Positions 6,010 through 6,859 of a stretch of 6,859 nt of DNA are shown piece after piece. Every line of letters starts with the position of its first letter. Positions within the stretch are counted from its first letter, which is position 1. The stretch comes from Rhodocyclales bacterium (GTDB lineage Bacteria > Pseudomonadota > Gammaproteobacteria > Burkholderiales > Rhodocyclaceae). Under the pieces are notes generated by a model. It was not told the DNA's origin. It was given only the letters and a program-made list of their open reading frames with translations, and did not search any database. The translations under genes were made by a program, and so were the position numbers. The stretch is taken from positions 1 to 6,859 of the forward strand of contig JAJTBM010000158.1 in assembly GCA_021286885.1 (NCBI GenBank), in the 5' to 3' direction.

Positions 6010-6859
6010 TCAGGCTGCCACCACCGGAATATCCCGGAAGCGCCCGTAAGTGTAATGGGCCGCACACGCGCCCTCTGACGACACCATGCACGACCCCATG
6101 GGCGTTTCCGGCGTACACACGGTGCCGAACAGCTTGCAGTCCACCGGCGTCTTGAGGCCGCGCAAGATGGTGCCGCAGTCGCAGGACTTGTGATCCGGCA
6201 CCGGGGTGTAGCTGAGCCCGTAGCGCGCCTCTGCATCAAAGGCCGCATAGGCCGGGCGAATGGCGAGGGCCGAATCGGGCACCATGCCCAGGCCGCGCCA
6301 TTCAAACTCGGTGCGGTGGCAGAACACCTCATCCACCAGCGCCTGGGCCTTCAGGTTGCCGGTTTCGGTCACGGCTCGGGTGAATTCGTTTTCCACCTCG
6401 GTGCGCCCGTCATTCACCTGGCGCACCAGCATCAGGATGGCCTGCATCACGTCCAGCGGCTCGAAGCCGGCGATCACCACCGGCTTACGGTAGGCGGCAG
6501 CAAAGGGCATGTAGGGGCGGCTGCCGATCACGGTGCTCACGTGGGCCGGGCCCACAAAACCATCCAGCGGCACGGTGCCCAGGGTCTTGACCTCGGGGGA
6601 ATCCAGAATCGCGGTGATGGCCGCCGGGGTCAGCACATGGCAGCACAGCACGCTGAAGTTGGTGAGCCCCAGCTCCGCCGCCCGGCGGATCACCAGGGCG
6701 GTGGGCGGGGTGGTGGTTTCAAAGCCGATGGCAAAGAACACCACCTGGCGTGCCGGCTCGCGCTGGGCCAGGGCGAGCGCATCGGCGGCGGAATACACCA
6801 TCCGGATGTCGGCCCCCTGGGCCCGCGCCTTGAGCATCGACAAGCCGCCAGATGCAGGC
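6010..6859 (-). CDS. hypD: Hydrogenase maturation protein HypD, 5'-truncated by the window
   Basis: HypD is the iron-sulphur scaffold that, with HypC, holds the Fe(CN)2CO unit before it enters the hydrogenase large subunit. About 283 C-terminal residues are present; from the usual length near 375, roughly 90 N-terminal residues, including the expected GPGCPVC block, lie past the right edge. The visible part starts in the [17 protein letters not shown] block. Other family-like stretches are [42 protein letters not shown] and [14 protein letters not shown]. The C-terminus has the conserved cysteine series [35 protein letters not shown], which includes the 4Fe-4S ligands. The frame is open to the window edge, so the TTG at 6843 is not the true start. 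The next gene downstream is a chemoreceptor, whereas hypE would be expected. Confidence 0.97.
   Translation of the reverse strand, partial: PASGGLSMLKARAQGADIRMVYSAADALALAQREPARQVVFFAIGFETTTPPTALVIRRAAELGLTNFSVLCCHVLTPAAITAILDSPEVKTLGTVPLDGFVGPAHVSTVIGSRPYMPFAAAYRKPVVIAGFEPLDVMQAILMLVRQVNDGRTEVENEFTRAVTETGNLKAQALVDEVFCHRTEFEWRGLGMVPDSALAIRPAYAAFDAEARYGLSYTPVPDHKSCDCGTILRGLKTPVDCKLFGTVCTPETPMGSCMVSSEGACAAHYTYGRFRDIPVVAA

Noticed and set aside
5904..6332. N-terminal extension of the chemoreceptor to 6332
   Set aside because: It would overlap hypD by over 300 bases, the extra residues look non-coding, and GTG at 5903 has a strong ribosome site.

Overview
This window looks like a hydrogenase maturation and regulation locus from a GC-rich proteobacterium. 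A betaproteobacterium is most likely, possibly Rhodocyclales- or Burkholderiales-like. The hypD-hypE-hoxA-hoxB order and the HoxB-type sensor hydrogenase resemble the hyp-hoxABCJ arrangement known from Ralstonia/Cupriavidus. The taxon is inferred from gene content only. Every gene I can support lies on the minus strand, so transcription runs from high to low coordinates.

Layout in transcription order: (1) hypD, 3' three quarters only, entering at the right edge and ending at 6010. (2) A 106-bp spacer with two overlapping inverted repeats. (3) A 675-residue soluble chemoreceptor with a FIST_N/FIST_C sensor module and an MCP signalling domain (5903-3876). (4) A strong hairpin followed by T5, a probable terminator or attenuator. 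(5) A small unrecognised gene of about 118 codons (3761-3405), whose stop overlaps the hypE start as ATGA. (6) hypE (3408-2362), complete and ending in the PRIC tail. (7) A 93-bp spacer. (8) A 100-residue ABM-fold, IsdG/HmoA-like protein with the N/W/H catalytic triad intact (2268-1966). (9) A 73-bp spacer containing an 8-bp-period degenerate repeat. (10) hoxA (1892-399), an NtrC-type sigma-54 activator whose stop overlaps the next start as ATGA. (11) hoxB (402-1), the small subunit of the H2-sensing regulatory hydrogenase, cut by the left edge.

HypD and HypE act in making the Fe(CN)2CO group of [NiFe] hydrogenases. HoxB, with HoxC and the kinase HoxJ expected beyond the left edge, would sense H2 and control HoxA, which would activate hydrogenase promoters through sigma-54 RNA polymerase. 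The unusual part is what lies inside this otherwise standard locus. A cytoplasmic FIST chemoreceptor and a small unknown gene separate hypD from hypE, and an intact haem-monooxygenase-like gene separates hypE from hoxA. A link between H2 metabolism and taxis is the most interesting hypothesis here, but it rests on gene position alone. No RNA gene, insertion sequence or CRISPR array was seen, and no gene-free stretch exceeds about 110 bases.
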